A stretch of 64,000 nt of DNA from NCBI RefSeq assembly GCF_020991475.1, contig NZ_JAJMPA010000001.1, forward strand, positions 1,488,001 to 1,552,000, in the 5' to 3' direction. Below are positions 7,308 to 15,316 of this stretch, one piece after another. Within the stretch, counting starts at the first letter, position 1; each line of letters starts with the position of its first letter. The notes beneath the pieces are model-generated. The model saw only the letters and a program-made list of their open reading frames with translations, searched no databases and was not told the origin of the DNA. Made by a program: the position numbers and the translations under genes. This DNA comes from Pedobacter sp. MC2016-14 (GTDB lineage Bacteria > Bacteroidota > Bacteroidia > Sphingobacteriales > Sphingobacteriaceae).

Positions 7308-7738
7308 TCAGCATTGCCCAAAAAGAGGTTGGCGTACGTGAATTGACTGGCCATAATGACGGGAAACGTGTGGAGGAATACCTACGCGCGGTAGCTTTAA
7401 AAAGAGGAAATCCCTGGTGTGCGGCCTGGATCACCTGGCTATTTAAACAAGCTGGTTATGAGGCACCACGAACGGGCTGGTCGCCAGACCTCTTCCCCGC
7501 TAAACGCTGTAAAAAAGAAGGAAAGCCCGGAGATGTGATTGGCATTTACTTTTCGTCATTGGGGAGGATAGCGCATTGTGGCCTGATTGAAAAGCTACAC
7601 AACGATTGGGTTTTTTCGATCGAGGGCAATACAAACCCGGCCGGAAGCCGGGAAGGAGATGGCGTATACCGGAGAACAAGGCATAAAAGAGGCATTAGAA
7701 AAATTGCAGATTGGACAGTTGATAACATGATAAAATGA
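7226..7738 (+). CDS. CHAP/TIGR02594-like peptidoglycan hydrolase, endolysin-like
   Basis: A 170-residue protein with a cysteine-protease-type CHAP fold: the nucleophile Cys65 lies in GNPWCAAWITWLFKQAG, the histidine is His117 in GRIAHCGLIEK, and a third polar residue is Glu133 or Asn135 in SIEGNTN. This layout matches small phage-type amidases/endopeptidases. With the ATG at 7226 the protein starts with a hydrophobic, signal-like segment, but that stretch overlaps the membrane protein gene by 82 bp; GTG at 7286 or TTG at 7301, right at the upstream stop, are alternatives without export signal, the form expected of a holin-dependent endolysin. Its stop overlaps the next start (ATGA at 7735-7738). 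Confidence 0.8.
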   Translation: MGTVKLLFFVLCLAVAGSRRVPDRNLLISIAQKEVGVRELTGHNDGKRVEEYLRAVALKRGNPWCAAWITWLFKQAGYEAPRTGWSPDLFPAKRCKKEGKPGDVIGIYFSSLGRIAHCGLIEKLHNDWVFSIEGNTNPAGSREGDGVYRRTRHKRGIRKIADWTVDNMIK

Positions 7739-8256
7739 GGAAAAGATATTGGAGCTTGATGATGTATGGTACGATCGTCCTGATGGCGGCCTGTAGTTCC
7801 CTGAAAAATAAAACCAGGTCAGAAACGGAATCGAGGAACGCTGCGAAATATGCTACTGAAAGTAAAACTGATAAAAAATGGCAGGAAAGCAAGACTGTAA
7901 AAAGCTTGTTTTTAAAACAGGATTCAGCAGACATGGCCTTTACAGTGGAAATTTGGCCAATTGGTTCTTTTGATTTTTCGCCTCAAAAAGGTTTTGCAGG
8001 GACGGCACAAAAAATCACTTATCGCGGCAGGGCTTCGCAGCTTTCCAATACCTTTTTGAATCAGAAGATGGAAAGTAGCGCAGAGGCTAAAGAAAAAATG
8101 GAGTTGAAAGCTACTTCCGAGCGGGTTACTGTAGATAAGCAGCTGGATAAGACTTTGGAGGTAAAGCGCAGTGCAAATTTGAAATGGTACGTGCTTGCGG
8201 CTTTATTGCTGATTGTAATGTTTGTTGTTTATAGAATTTTTAAAATAATACGATGA
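7735..8256 (+). CDS. Lipoprotein with C-terminal membrane anchor, unimolecular-spanin-like
   Basis: A 173-residue protein with a lipoprotein signal (IVLMAAC, lipidated Cys20), a charged, Lys/Glu/Ser-rich periplasmic region with helical character, and a C-terminal transmembrane segment (about residues 150-170, WYVLAALLLIVMFVVYRIF) followed by a short basic tail. An outer-membrane lipid anchor at one end and an inner-membrane segment at the other is the topology of unimolecular spanins, which fuse the two membranes in the last step of phage lysis. Sequence families were not recognised, so the role is inferred from topology and from being translationally coupled to the hydrolase upstream and to the acidic protein downstream (ATGA overlaps at both ends). 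Confidence 0.65.
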   Translation: MRKRYWSLMMYGTIVLMAACSSLKNKTRSETESRNAAKYATESKTDKKWQESKTVKSLFLKQDSADMAFTVEIWPIGSFDFSPQKGFAGTAQKITYRGRASQLSNTFLNQKMESSAEAKEKMELKATSERVTVDKQLDKTLEVKRSANLKWYVLAALLLIVMFVVYRIFKIIR

Positions 8257-8864
8257 ACCCAACCTGTAAATATACTACCAAAACCATTAACTACGCCATT
8301 GTAAATCTTGTAGACTGGATGACGGCAACTTATGCAGCATGTGCCTGGAGCTTAGCCTTAAAAAAGGAATTGGCTTATTTAAAGGCTTATACCAGTCCGG
8401 TTACTATGCATAACATCACTTATGATGAGCTGGACATTTTGGATGAGCTGGAGGACGACCATGTAAATATGCTTTTAGACATTATTTATATTACGCATGA
8501 ATATCTGGAAACTTTGTTGTTGCTGTATGCTGTAGACAGGGAAGCAGCTTATGTGGATGATGAAGCTATCGATTTGGCGAGTAAACTGCTCAGTGAATTT
8601 ATGCCTTCGGAGGAAATAGGGGAAGAATCGATGGAGGACGTTTATTTTCTGGTGCCATGCACCATAAACTTGTGGTATGTGGTGGCAATTGTAGTGATGG
8701 AGGGCGGTTATGACTTTGTAAATGATAAAAGAGGGCACGATTTTCTGAATGATTACTTTGGATGTAAGTATGATGAATTTCAAAAGCAATTTGATAAAGA
8801 CGATAAAAAGGTAGAACTATTGGTTTCGTTAATTGATAACATTACAGACCTATTGTTGAACTAA
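8253..8864 (+). CDS. Acidic helical protein of unknown function, last gene of the lysis-like group
   Basis: A 203-residue protein rich in Asp and Glu (clusters such as DELDILDELEDDHVN and DVYFLVP within long helices) with no signal peptide and one moderately hydrophobic stretch near residues 133-150 (LVPCTINLWYVVAIVVM) that is probably buried rather than membrane-spanning. No family is recognised. Its start overlaps the stop of the spanin-like gene (ATGA), so it is translated with it and presumably belongs to the same process. A regulator, an inhibitor of the hydrolase or a cargo chaperone are all conceivable; none is supported directly. Short inverted repeats TATACT/AGTATA follow at about 8900-8920. 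Confidence 0.6.
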   Translation: MNPTCKYTTKTINYAIVNLVDWMTATYAACAWSLALKKELAYLKAYTSPVTMHNITYDELDILDELEDDHVNMLLDIIYITHEYLETLLLLYAVDREAAYVDDEAIDLASKLLSEFMPSEEIGEESMEDVYFLVPCTINLWYVVAIVVMEGGYDFVNDKRGHDFLNDYFGCKYDEFQKQFDKDDKKVELLVSLIDNITDLLLN

Positions 8865-8981
8865 GATTGTAGCCCGGAGGAATGATTTTTGATTTGCTAT
8901 ACTAATCCTCGAAGTATAATAGATTAGTTTGTGGTGAATTTAGGAGGCTTACCTTAAATGGTTTGAGAACCTGATGGGGCG

Positions 8982-9018
8982 CAATTCAAAATTTCTACAG
9001 AATTCAATCCGACGTTTG
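8982..9018 (+). promoter_or_regulatory. Shared box plus TTTG promoter core upstream of the sulfatase-fold gene
   Basis: CAATTCAAAATTTCTACA (8982-8999) differs at one base from 11016-11033 upstream of the PAP2 gene. In both places a TTTGA follows with its G at the same distance (first C of the box to this G: 36 bp), here within GACGTTTG (9011-9018), a fair match to the Bacteroidota TAnnTTTG element. A natural candidate for the binding site of the response regulator at 11946. Confidence 0.55.
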
Positions 9019-9034
9019 AGCGCAAAGATTAAAC

Positions 9035-10987
9035 ATGCTCAAGCGTACCTTTACTGGCAGGTATTACGTCCTGGTTTCATTTATTATATTTTTTATTTTA
9101 ACGTCGTTCCTGATCAGAACGGCGTTATTAGTATTTTCTTTATCAAAAACTGATTTTACGGCAAGCGGCATACTCAGGATCTTTTTCCTGGGGTTAGATT
9201 ATGATATCGGAGTGGCTTTGTTTTTAACTTCTTTATACAATTTGTACCTGCTGTTTATGCCGAATAGCTGGATAAATTCCACTGCCAATAAGTTGATAAC
9301 CTATTCCGGATTGGTTCTCGTTTTACTGATTTCTTTCTTTTCCTTTTTTGCCGAGCTTACCTTTTGGCAGGAATTTGAGAGCAGGTTTAATTTCATTGCG
9401 GTCGATTACCTCATTTATACTTATGAAGTTGTAAACAACATCAATGAGTCTTATCCATTACCCTTACTTATTGGTGGTGTTATAGTGCTGGTGTTGCTGG
9501 TGATGTGGCTGTTTAGTAAAACCGGAATATTTCAAAAATCCTTTAGTTCTCCGGCCCCTTTTAAAATCAGGGCTTTGATTTCCGGGCTTTTGTTCTTTGC
9601 AACAATTTCTTACTCAGTTATGCTTCCAAATTCTTATGCAGAATCAAGCACCAACCGTTATCAAAACGAACTTTCCAAAGCCGGTATTTACGCCTTCTTT
9701 GCTGCTTTTAAAAACAACGAACTGAATTATAATGATTTCTATGCCTTGCTGCCCGAAGGAGAGGCCTATAGGTTAATCAGAGCAGAACTTAAAGAGCCGC
9801 AAAGCGAGTTTCTTAAGGGAGGAAGGTCAATTAGAAGAAGCATTAAAGGTAAAGGGAAATTATATAAGCCTAATGTGATCATGATTACTGTAGAAAGCTT
9901 GAGTGCTGATTTTATGGCACATTTTGGTAACAGGGAGCATTTAATGCCGGTATTGGATTCATTAGCTGACCAAAACTTACTGTTTACAAATATGTATGCC
10001 ACTGGAACCCGTACCGTTAGGGGAATGGAAGCCCTGACATTGTCACTTCCGCCTACACCGGGGAGCAGTATTGTAAGGCGACAGTACAATCAGAATCTAA
10101 CTACCGTTGGACATCTATTTGAGAAGGAAGGGTATACCAGATCATTTTACTATGGTGGAGATGGTTATTTCGACAATATGAATGAATACTTTGGCAGCAA
10201 TGGCTTTAACATTACAGACCGTGGCCGGAACCTAAAGATCAATGACAGTTACTTAACCAAAAGGACGCTTATCCCTGACGCTAAGGTACATTTTGAAAAT
10301 GCCTGGGGCATCAGTGACGGGGATTTGTTTGAAGCGGTGGTAGAGGGAGCCGACAAAGATAGCCGGAGCGGAAGGCCTTTTTACGATTTTGTGATGACCA
10401 CCTCTAATCACAGGCCTTTTACTTTTCCGGAGGGCAAGATTGATTTGAAACCGGGTTGCCGGGAGGCTGCCGTATGTTATACAGACTATGCCATTGGAAA
10501 ATTTATTCATGAAATTCAGCAGAAACCATGGTATAAAAATACAGTAGTTATTATTGTTGCCGACCATTGTGCTGAAAGTGCGGGTAAAAATGAAGTCCAG
10601 ATCAGTAAATATCATATTCCCTGCATTGTCTTAAACCTGCCGCAAAAAAACAAGGCAAGAGTGGAGAAGATGTGCTCCCAAATTGATCTTTATCCAACGC
10701 TGTTTGGCCTCCTGGGCTGGAGTTATGAAAGCAACTTGTACGGTAAAAATGTACTTGAGCCAACATTTGAGCCCAGGGCCATTTTAGGGACCTACCAAAA
10801 GCTTGCTTATCTTAAAAATGATAGCCTGGTTATCCTGGGCCCTCAGCAGAAAGTGGAAACCTTTTTGTATGATAAATTGAAGGATACTGAAAAACCAGAT
10901 AAGTTATCCAAAATGGTGGTTCAGCAAGCCATGGCCAACTACCAGACGGCTTATGATCTTTTTAAAAGCGGTGGTTTGCATCAGTAG
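9035..10987 (+). CDS. LTA synthase/MdoB-family sulfatase-fold transferase
   Basis: A 650-residue inner-membrane enzyme: about five transmembrane helices in residues 1-200, then a periplasmic alkaline-phosphatase/sulfatase-fold domain. Visible active-site elements are the metal-binding Glu in IMITVESLSADF, the likely nucleophilic Thr in ATGTRTVRGMEAL, the YYGGDGYFDNM loop and the Asp-His of VIIVADHCAES. Family members transfer phosphoglycerol or phosphoethanolamine to envelope glycans or lipids; since Bacteroidota lack lipoteichoic acid, glycan or lipid A decoration is more likely here. The neighbours, a PAP2 phosphatase and a two-component pair, recall pmrC-pmrAB-like clusters. Substrate unknown. 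Confidence 0.88.
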   Translation: MLKRTFTGRYYVLVSFIIFFILTSFLIRTALLVFSLSKTDFTASGILRIFFLGLDYDIGVALFLTSLYNLYLLFMPNSWINSTANKLITYSGLVLVLLISFFSFFAELTFWQEFESRFNFIAVDYLIYTYEVVNNINESYPLPLLIGGVIVLVLLVMWLFSKTGIFQKSFSSPAPFKIRALISGLLFFATISYSVMLPNSYAESSTNRYQNELSKAGIYAFFAAFKNNELNYNDFYALLPEGEAYRLIRAELKEPQSEFLKGGRSIRRSIKGKGKLYKPNVIMITVESLSADFMAHFGNREHLMPVLDSLADQNLLFTNMYATGTRTVRGMEALTLSLPPTPGSSIVRRQYNQNLTTVGHLFEKEGYTRSFYYGGDGYFDNMNEYFGSNGFNITDRGRNLKINDSYLTKRTLIPDAKVHFENAWGISDGDLFEAVVEGADKDSRSGRPFYDFVMTTSNHRPFTFPEGKIDLKPGCREAAVCYTDYAIGKFIHEIQQKPWYKNTVVIIVADHCAESAGKNEVQISKYHIPCIVLNLPQKNKARVEKMCSQIDLYPTLFGLLGWSYESNLYGKNVLEPTFEPRAILGTYQKLAYLKNDSLVILGPQQKVETFLYDKLKDTEKPDKLSKMVVQQAMANYQTAYDLFKSGGLHQ

Positions 10988-11015
10988 CAGCAATACAAAT
11001 TTCATGTCTGCTGCT

Positions 11016-11052
11016 CAATTCAAATTTTCTACAAGATTGCCCTTTTTCTTTG
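11016..11052 (+). promoter_or_regulatory. Shared box plus TTTG promoter core upstream of the PAP2 gene
   Basis: CAATTCAAATTTTCTACA (11016-11033) is the second copy of the box seen at 8982-8999 (17 of 18 identical), again with a TTTGA whose G lies 36 bp from the first base of the box (TTTCTTTG at 11045-11052). The repeated spacing suggests that the box overlaps the -33 region and is read by an activator. It indicates that the PAP2 gene has its own promoter. Confidence 0.55.
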
Positions 11053-11091
11053 ATCCTATTAAGCATTTGTCTTTATTGTTTTGGATCAATT

Positions 11092-11865
11092 ATGAAACGT
11101 TTTAGTTTTTTTTTAGCACTATGCCTTCCCGCAGTAGTTTTTGCACAGGAGGTAAAACCTTTAAATACGGATACCGCTACTAAAAGTGGATCAATGATCT
11201 TGCGTAGTCAAAATCTCCCCGCATTTAAATCATTTATTGTTCCGGGGGTTTTAATTGGATATGGCTTGCTATCGCTGGGGAACAATCCCATCCGCAGCCT
11301 TGATTATAGTACAAGAGCGGAGTTGCAGGAGGATCATCCCCGCTTTGCAATGCACCTGGACAACTATCTGCAATATAGTCCCGGAATTGCATTTTATGGT
11401 TTGAACCTATTGGGTGTAAAAAGTAAACATAGTGTTGCAGATGGAACGGCGTTGTTCTTGTTATCTGAGGCCATCATGACGGGCTCTGTGTTTGCAGTAA
11501 AAAAATTGGCAGACAGGGCTCGTCCTGATGGTGCGGATAACTTTTCGTTTCCTTCGGGACATACTGCGAATGCCTTCGCCGCCGCTGAATTTTTAAACCA
11601 GGAATACCGGGACGTCTCCCCCTGGATAGGATATGCAGGATATACCGTAGCTACGGCTACCGGTGCATTGCGCATGTACAATAATAAACATTGGTTCAGT
11701 GATGTGGTGGCCGGGGCGGGATTTGGTATCGCTTCAACTAAACTGGCCTATCTGCTGTATCCACACCTTAAAAAACTAGTGATTGGCAAAGCAGATATAA
11801 AATACTCGATGGTTCCAATGTATCAGCACAAAACCGCTGGCATCTTATTTAGGGGTGCTTTTTGA
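11092..11865 (+). CDS. PAP2-family phosphatase, exported
   Basis: A 257-residue protein with a signal peptide (MKRFSFFLALCLPAVVFAQ) and a type-2 phosphatidic acid phosphatase domain. The three catalytic motifs are visible: KKLADRARP, PSGHTANAFAAAEF and ALRMYNNKHWFSDVVAGAG, giving the Lys/Arg, Ser-Gly-His and Arg/His/Asp sets of the family. Members remove phosphate from isoprenyl pyrophosphates, phosphatidylglycerol phosphate or lipid A. The start at 11092 is chosen because it begins the signal peptide; the frame extends to 11050 without a better start. It lies between the sulfatase-fold gene and the two-component pair and shares a promoter box with the former, so envelope phosphate remodelling is the likely theme. 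Confidence 0.88.
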   Translation: MKRFSFFLALCLPAVVFAQEVKPLNTDTATKSGSMILRSQNLPAFKSFIVPGVLIGYGLLSLGNNPIRSLDYSTRAELQEDHPRFAMHLDNYLQYSPGIAFYGLNLLGVKSKHSVADGTALFLLSEAIMTGSVFAVKKLADRARPDGADNFSFPSGHTANAFAAAEFLNQEYRDVSPWIGYAGYTVATATGALRMYNNKHWFSDVVAGAGFGIASTKLAYLLYPHLKKLVIGKADIKYSMVPMYQHKTAGILFRGAF

Positions 11866-11945
11866 CTTGATTGTTGGTAAGGCTACTGCTTTATTGATAT
11901 AGAAAATAAAACAGAGGATAAACAAATATTTAGTTAATTTAGGTA

Positions 11946-12620
11946 ATGAAAATTTTGATCATAGAAGATGAGCCGGAATTGGCGGATGGAATGGTTAGTT
12001 ACCTCTCTGGTCAAAACTATCTTTGTGAGTTGGCCATTGATTACGAGCAGGCCCTTGAAAAAATTCATTCCCATCAGTATGATTGCATTTTACTTGATTT
12101 AATGCTTCCAGGGGGCAGCGGGATGGACATACTGGACGAGTTGAAGCTGCAGAAAAAAGAGGACGGGGTAATTATCATCTCGGCAAAAAATTCGCTTGAA
12201 GACAGGATAAACGGTTTAAAGCTAGGGGCAGACGATTACATAGCAAAACCTTTCCACCTATCGGAACTTTCTGCCAGGATCTTTTCTGTAATTAGAAGAA
12301 GGAATTTTGCAAATGCTAACACCATACAACAGGGCGAACTGACCGTAGACCTGCTGGCCAAAACGGTTGCTGTAAGGAATACTCCGGTTGTGCTTACCAA
12401 AAAGGAATTTGAAATGCTGATATTTTTTATTGGCAACAAGAACAAAGTAATCTCAAAAAGCGCATTGGCAGAACACCTTTCTGGTGATCTGGCCGACATG
12501 CTGGACAACCATGATTTTATTTATGCGCATGTTAAAAACCTCAAAAAGAAACTTGCAGAGGCAGGTTGCGAAAATTACCTTAAGACATTATATGGTAACG
12601 GCTATAAATGGGAAGTATGA
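11946..12620 (+). CDS. OmpR/PhoB-family response regulator
   Basis: A 224-residue regulator: receiver domain (residues 1-115) with phospho-acceptor Asp51 in CILLDLMLPGG, acidic pair Glu7-Asp8 and Lys101 in AKPF, then a winged-helix Trans_reg_C domain (about 128-222, with LTKKEFEMLIFF and NGYKW). Its stop codon overlaps the start of the histidine kinase (ATGA at 12617-12620), so the pair is translationally coupled. The shared boxes at 8982 and 11016 upstream of the two preceding envelope genes are plausible targets; no copy was found upstream of the regulator itself. Confidence 0.92.
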   Translation: MKILIIEDEPELADGMVSYLSGQNYLCELAIDYEQALEKIHSHQYDCILLDLMLPGGSGMDILDELKLQKKEDGVIIISAKNSLEDRINGLKLGADDYIAKPFHLSELSARIFSVIRRRNFANANTIQQGELTVDLLAKTVAVRNTPVVLTKKEFEMLIFFIGNKNKVISKSALAEHLSGDLADMLDNHDFIYAHVKNLKKKLAEAGCENYLKTLYGNGYKWEV

Positions 12621-13891
12621 GCAAATTACTGGATAAGCCATTGAAAGCATTTGTAACTTATGCATTAGTTGTCTTGCTTTGCAGTATACCTGTATATTTT
12701 TTGATCATTGACTGGATATGGGTACATGAAATCAATAAACATAATCAAATTGTGGCCGATTCTACAAAGAAGAATCTTTTATCCTTGCAGTCTAATGGTG
12801 CCATGCTTAAATCTGCAATTAAACTTTGGAATAGCCTGCAGCCTGCAGCTAAAATTCAGGAAGTAAAGACGCTAAAAAACGACAGTACTTATAGTACTTA
12901 TAGAAAAGATAGGTCCGCATCTTACAAGGGATATGATCGTTTTGAGGGGCTGGTGACGTATTTCCGTATCAATGGTAAAGCATACCGCCTAACTGTAGAA
13001 TCAAATGTGGAAGAGAGTTACGAAACCATCATAGCCATAACCGCAATCACGATCTTGTTCTTTATTATTCTATTGGTTGGTTTTATTAAGTTAAATAAAA
13101 GGATATCATTAAAACTCTGGAAGCCATTCTATATGACCCTGGCAAAGGTTAAAGATTTCGATTTAACAGCGAATAAAGAAATTGAGTTTGAAAAAAGCAA
13201 TGTCCTGGAATTTGAAGAGCTGAATTTAAGTATCAATAAATTTATTGACAATAGCGTTGCCACTTTTAGACAGCAGAAGGAATTTACGGAGAATGCATCA
13301 CATGAGCTCCAAACGCCATTGGCCATTATTCAATCTAAGCTGGATCTGTTGCTTCAGGATGAATCCATCACCACCAGGCAATCGCAAATTATTGAGGAAA
13401 CGAACAATGCGCTTTCACGAGTGTCACGCATAAATAAAAATTTGTTGTTGCTGGCCAAGATTGAAAATCAGCAATTTTTAGAAGAGGAACCACTAAATAT
13501 CTCTGAGCTGCTTAAAGAGATTCTTCATTCGCTGATGGATCTTCTTGGTGAAAAGAGGGTGTTAAGTCAACTTGATAAAGCCTGTTTTGTAAACGGAAAT
13601 GCCATATTAATTGAAATTATGCTCACCAATTTGCTGATGAATGCCTGGAGGCATACTGATGGGGAAGCAGAGATTTTTATTTCAATTTCTGGAGCAGAAT
13701 TAATTGTTGCGAATACAGGAAGTCATGCCCTGGATGCTGAGAAACTTTTTAGAAGATTCAGTACTTCATCAACACATACACCGGGCAGCGGACTTGGACT
13801 TTCTATTGTAAAAGAAATCTGTAAAAGGTATGGATGGGAAATTCGGTATGGGTTTTTGGAAGAGATGCATAGGTTTACTGTTCGGTTTTAA
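12617..13891 (+). CDS. Membrane sensor histidine kinase
   Basis: A 424-residue kinase with two transmembrane helices (about residues 11-33 and 140-163) bounding a roughly 105-residue periplasmic sensor region, then a dimerisation/phospho-acceptor domain (FTENASHELQTPLAII, His in SHELQTP) and an ATPase domain with the N-box LLMNAWRH and the G-box GSGLGLSIVKEICKRYG. The N-box lacks the usual NAxKY pattern (NAWRH), a variation seen in some Bacteroidota kinases. ATG at 12617 overlaps the regulator stop; an ATG nine bases upstream is an alternative. It is the cognate sensor for the OmpR-type regulator; the signal is unknown, an envelope or cationic-peptide stress would fit the neighbours. Confidence 0.9.
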   Translation: MSKLLDKPLKAFVTYALVVLLCSIPVYFLIIDWIWVHEINKHNQIVADSTKKNLLSLQSNGAMLKSAIKLWNSLQPAAKIQEVKTLKNDSTYSTYRKDRSASYKGYDRFEGLVTYFRINGKAYRLTVESNVEESYETIIAITAITILFFIILLVGFIKLNKRISLKLWKPFYMTLAKVKDFDLTANKEIEFEKSNVLEFEELNLSINKFIDNSVATFRQQKEFTENASHELQTPLAIIQSKLDLLLQDESITTRQSQIIEETNNALSRVSRINKNLLLLAKIENQQFLEEEPLNISELLKEILHSLMDLLGEKRVLSQLDKACFVNGNAILIEIMLTNLLMNAWRHTDGEAEIFISISGAELIVANTGSHALDAEKLFRRFSTSSTHTPGSGLGLSIVKEICKRYGWEIRYGFLEEMHRFTVRF

Positions 13892-13921
13892 TTATTAAGC
13901 GTTTTTTTTAAACTTCTGCCT

Positions 13922-13950
13922 AAATCAATTTTATTATATAAAATTGATTT
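13922..13950. terminator. AT-rich inverted repeat between convergent genes
   Basis: AAATCAATTTTAT (13922-13934) and ATAAAATTGATTT (13938-13950) form a perfect 13-bp stem with a 3-nt loop, between the kinase ending at 13891 and the minus-strand gene ending at 13979. The symmetry suits a bidirectional terminator, though it has little G+C and no separate U-run; a protein-binding palindrome is the alternative. Confidence 0.5.
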
Positions 13951-13978
13951 ACAGTGTTGTGATAAATATTAGATGAAG

Positions 13979-14431
13979 TTATGGATGTTCAAATCGGCCT
14001 GTTTTTTTATTTAACGGTATTTTATAAAGAATTAAATCTACACTACCACCAACATCGCTTTCACTTTCGGTAATACCATGAGAGGGATGCCCTTCCGTAT
14101 CGGACATTAAAGGCATAATGTGACTGATAATTTCGTGCATGGCCTTTTGTAGCTCTTTACGATTGGTAATTTCCTGATAGGTTCCCCAGGCGATTACACT
14201 TTGCCATTTTACCAAACTTTCTATAATATCAACCTGAAAGCAGACTTCAGGATTATTACGGAGCATTTGTATCTTTTTACCAATAGCCGAGTGACCGTAT
14301 ATGCAACCGTCTCTGTAAACATAGTTTATGGGTACAACATAGGTAATTCCATGGGCATGACAGCCAAGTCTTCCTGTAGCTTGCTGCTTTAGCAAGTCTT
14401 CTATTTGATTTTCATTAAGTTCTCCTAACAT
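13979..14431 (-). CDS. Pyridoxamine 5'-phosphate oxidase-like flavin-binding protein
   Basis: A 150-residue protein of the PNPOx-like split-barrel family (NimA/flavin-nucleotide-binding branch): it opens with LNENQIEDLLKQQATGRLGC, followed by YVVPINYVYRDGCIYGHSA and the GKKIQMLRNNPEVCFQVD segment that normally contacts FMN or a related cofactor. Such proteins bind FMN, F420 or haem and many reduce small nitro compounds or have unassigned redox roles. It is the last gene of a minus-strand run and follows the universal stress protein gene after 24 bp, so it likely shares its mRNA. Universal stress proteins and PNPOx-like proteins commonly travel together in low-oxygen or stress regulons. Confidence 0.82.
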   Translation of the reverse strand: MLGELNENQIEDLLKQQATGRLGCHAHGITYVVPINYVYRDGCIYGHSAIGKKIQMLRNNPEVCFQVDIIESLVKWQSVIAWGTYQEITNRKELQKAMHEIISHIMPLMSDTEGHPSHGITESESDVGGSVDLILYKIPLNKKTGRFEHP

Positions 14432-14455
14432 GATTTGAAAATTTAAGTTTAACTA

Positions 14456-15316
14456 CTATTTGTCTGTAAAGGCTGTTGGAAATATCAATACTGATACCTG
14501 CTGGTTGGTAGTAACCTCTTTTGTCTCACTATGCCCAAATAAACGTGAAATTATGTTATGATGGCCACGGGTCATGGCCAACATTGCTGCGCCGGTTTCC
14601 TCGCAGTAATCCTGCAATCGCTGTCCCACATGCTTGCCATAGATTTGTGTATAGGAAACTCTGCTTTGCTGCAGTCCGTCAAGATATTTCCGGAAGGCCA
14701 CTTCTGCTTCAATTTCTGCATAAGTATATTCGGATTGTGGAACGTGTACAACTTCTATTTGGACATCCAAAAATTGAGATATATCTATTAAAAAAAGCAG
14801 TGCTGTGATATCGGACGCATTAAAGTTAGTGGCAAAAATTATTTTTTTTAAGTCAATTAGCTCAGCTTTCTCCGGGATTACCAGAATGGGTTTATCAAAA
14901 TCCCTTAAAACAGCAGCCGTTTGACTTCCCGAAAGCAAATGATCAATCGCCCTTCCTGATCTGCCTCCCATGACTACAAAACTGATGTCCCATTTCTCAG
15001 CTAAAGTTTCTAAATTATTTTCAAGCCTGCCTTCGTTAATTTGATAGTTGATTTTTGGAAAGTAATCTGAGTCTTTACCGTTAATGGACTCAAGTATTTT
15101 AACCTCCTTCTTTAATTTTTCAATGCTTTCATTAAAAAGTATTTCCGTTATTTCTGTGGCATATGCGCCATAGTTATAGTCGGGCAGAAGAGGTACAAAG
15201 GGCACAGAATGGTATAACAATAAATCGATATTTAATTTTTCGCAGAGCCTAACGGCCATAAGTGCAGCATGAGCCGAATTTGCTGTGAAATCGCTGAGGA
15301 CAAGTAATTGTTTCAT
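14456..15316 (-). CDS. Universal stress protein with two UspA domains
   Basis: A 286-residue cytoplasmic protein with two tandem Usp folds (about 1-150 and 155-283). The first contains KQLLVLSDFTANSAHAALMA and VVMGGRSGRAIDHLLSGSQT, the ATP-binding G-2x-G-9x-G-type loop; the second has LKKIIFATNFNASDITALLF and ends AMTRGHHNIISRLFGHSETK. The start codon overlaps the stop of the P-type ATPase (ATGA, 15313-15316), so the two are translationally coupled. Double-domain Usp proteins of this type accompany ion transporters and are induced under energy or oxygen limitation; here a role in setting ATPase activity is an inference from the coupling. Confidence 0.88.
   Translation of the reverse strand: MKQLLVLSDFTANSAHAALMAVRLCEKLNIDLLLYHSVPFVPLLPDYNYGAYATEITEILFNESIEKLKKEVKILESINGKDSDYFPKINYQINEGRLENNLETLAEKWDISFVVMGGRSGRAIDHLLSGSQTAAVLRDFDKPILVIPEKAELIDLKKIIFATNFNASDITALLFLIDISQFLDVQIEVVHVPQSEYTYAEIEAEVAFRKYLDGLQQSRVSYTQIYGKHVGQRLQDYCEETGAAMLAMTRGHHNIISRLFGHSETKEVTTNQQVSVLIFPTAFTDK

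Noticed and set aside
5651..8864. Intact prophage
   Set aside because: No structural, packaging, replication or integrase genes are seen; only lysis-type functions are present.
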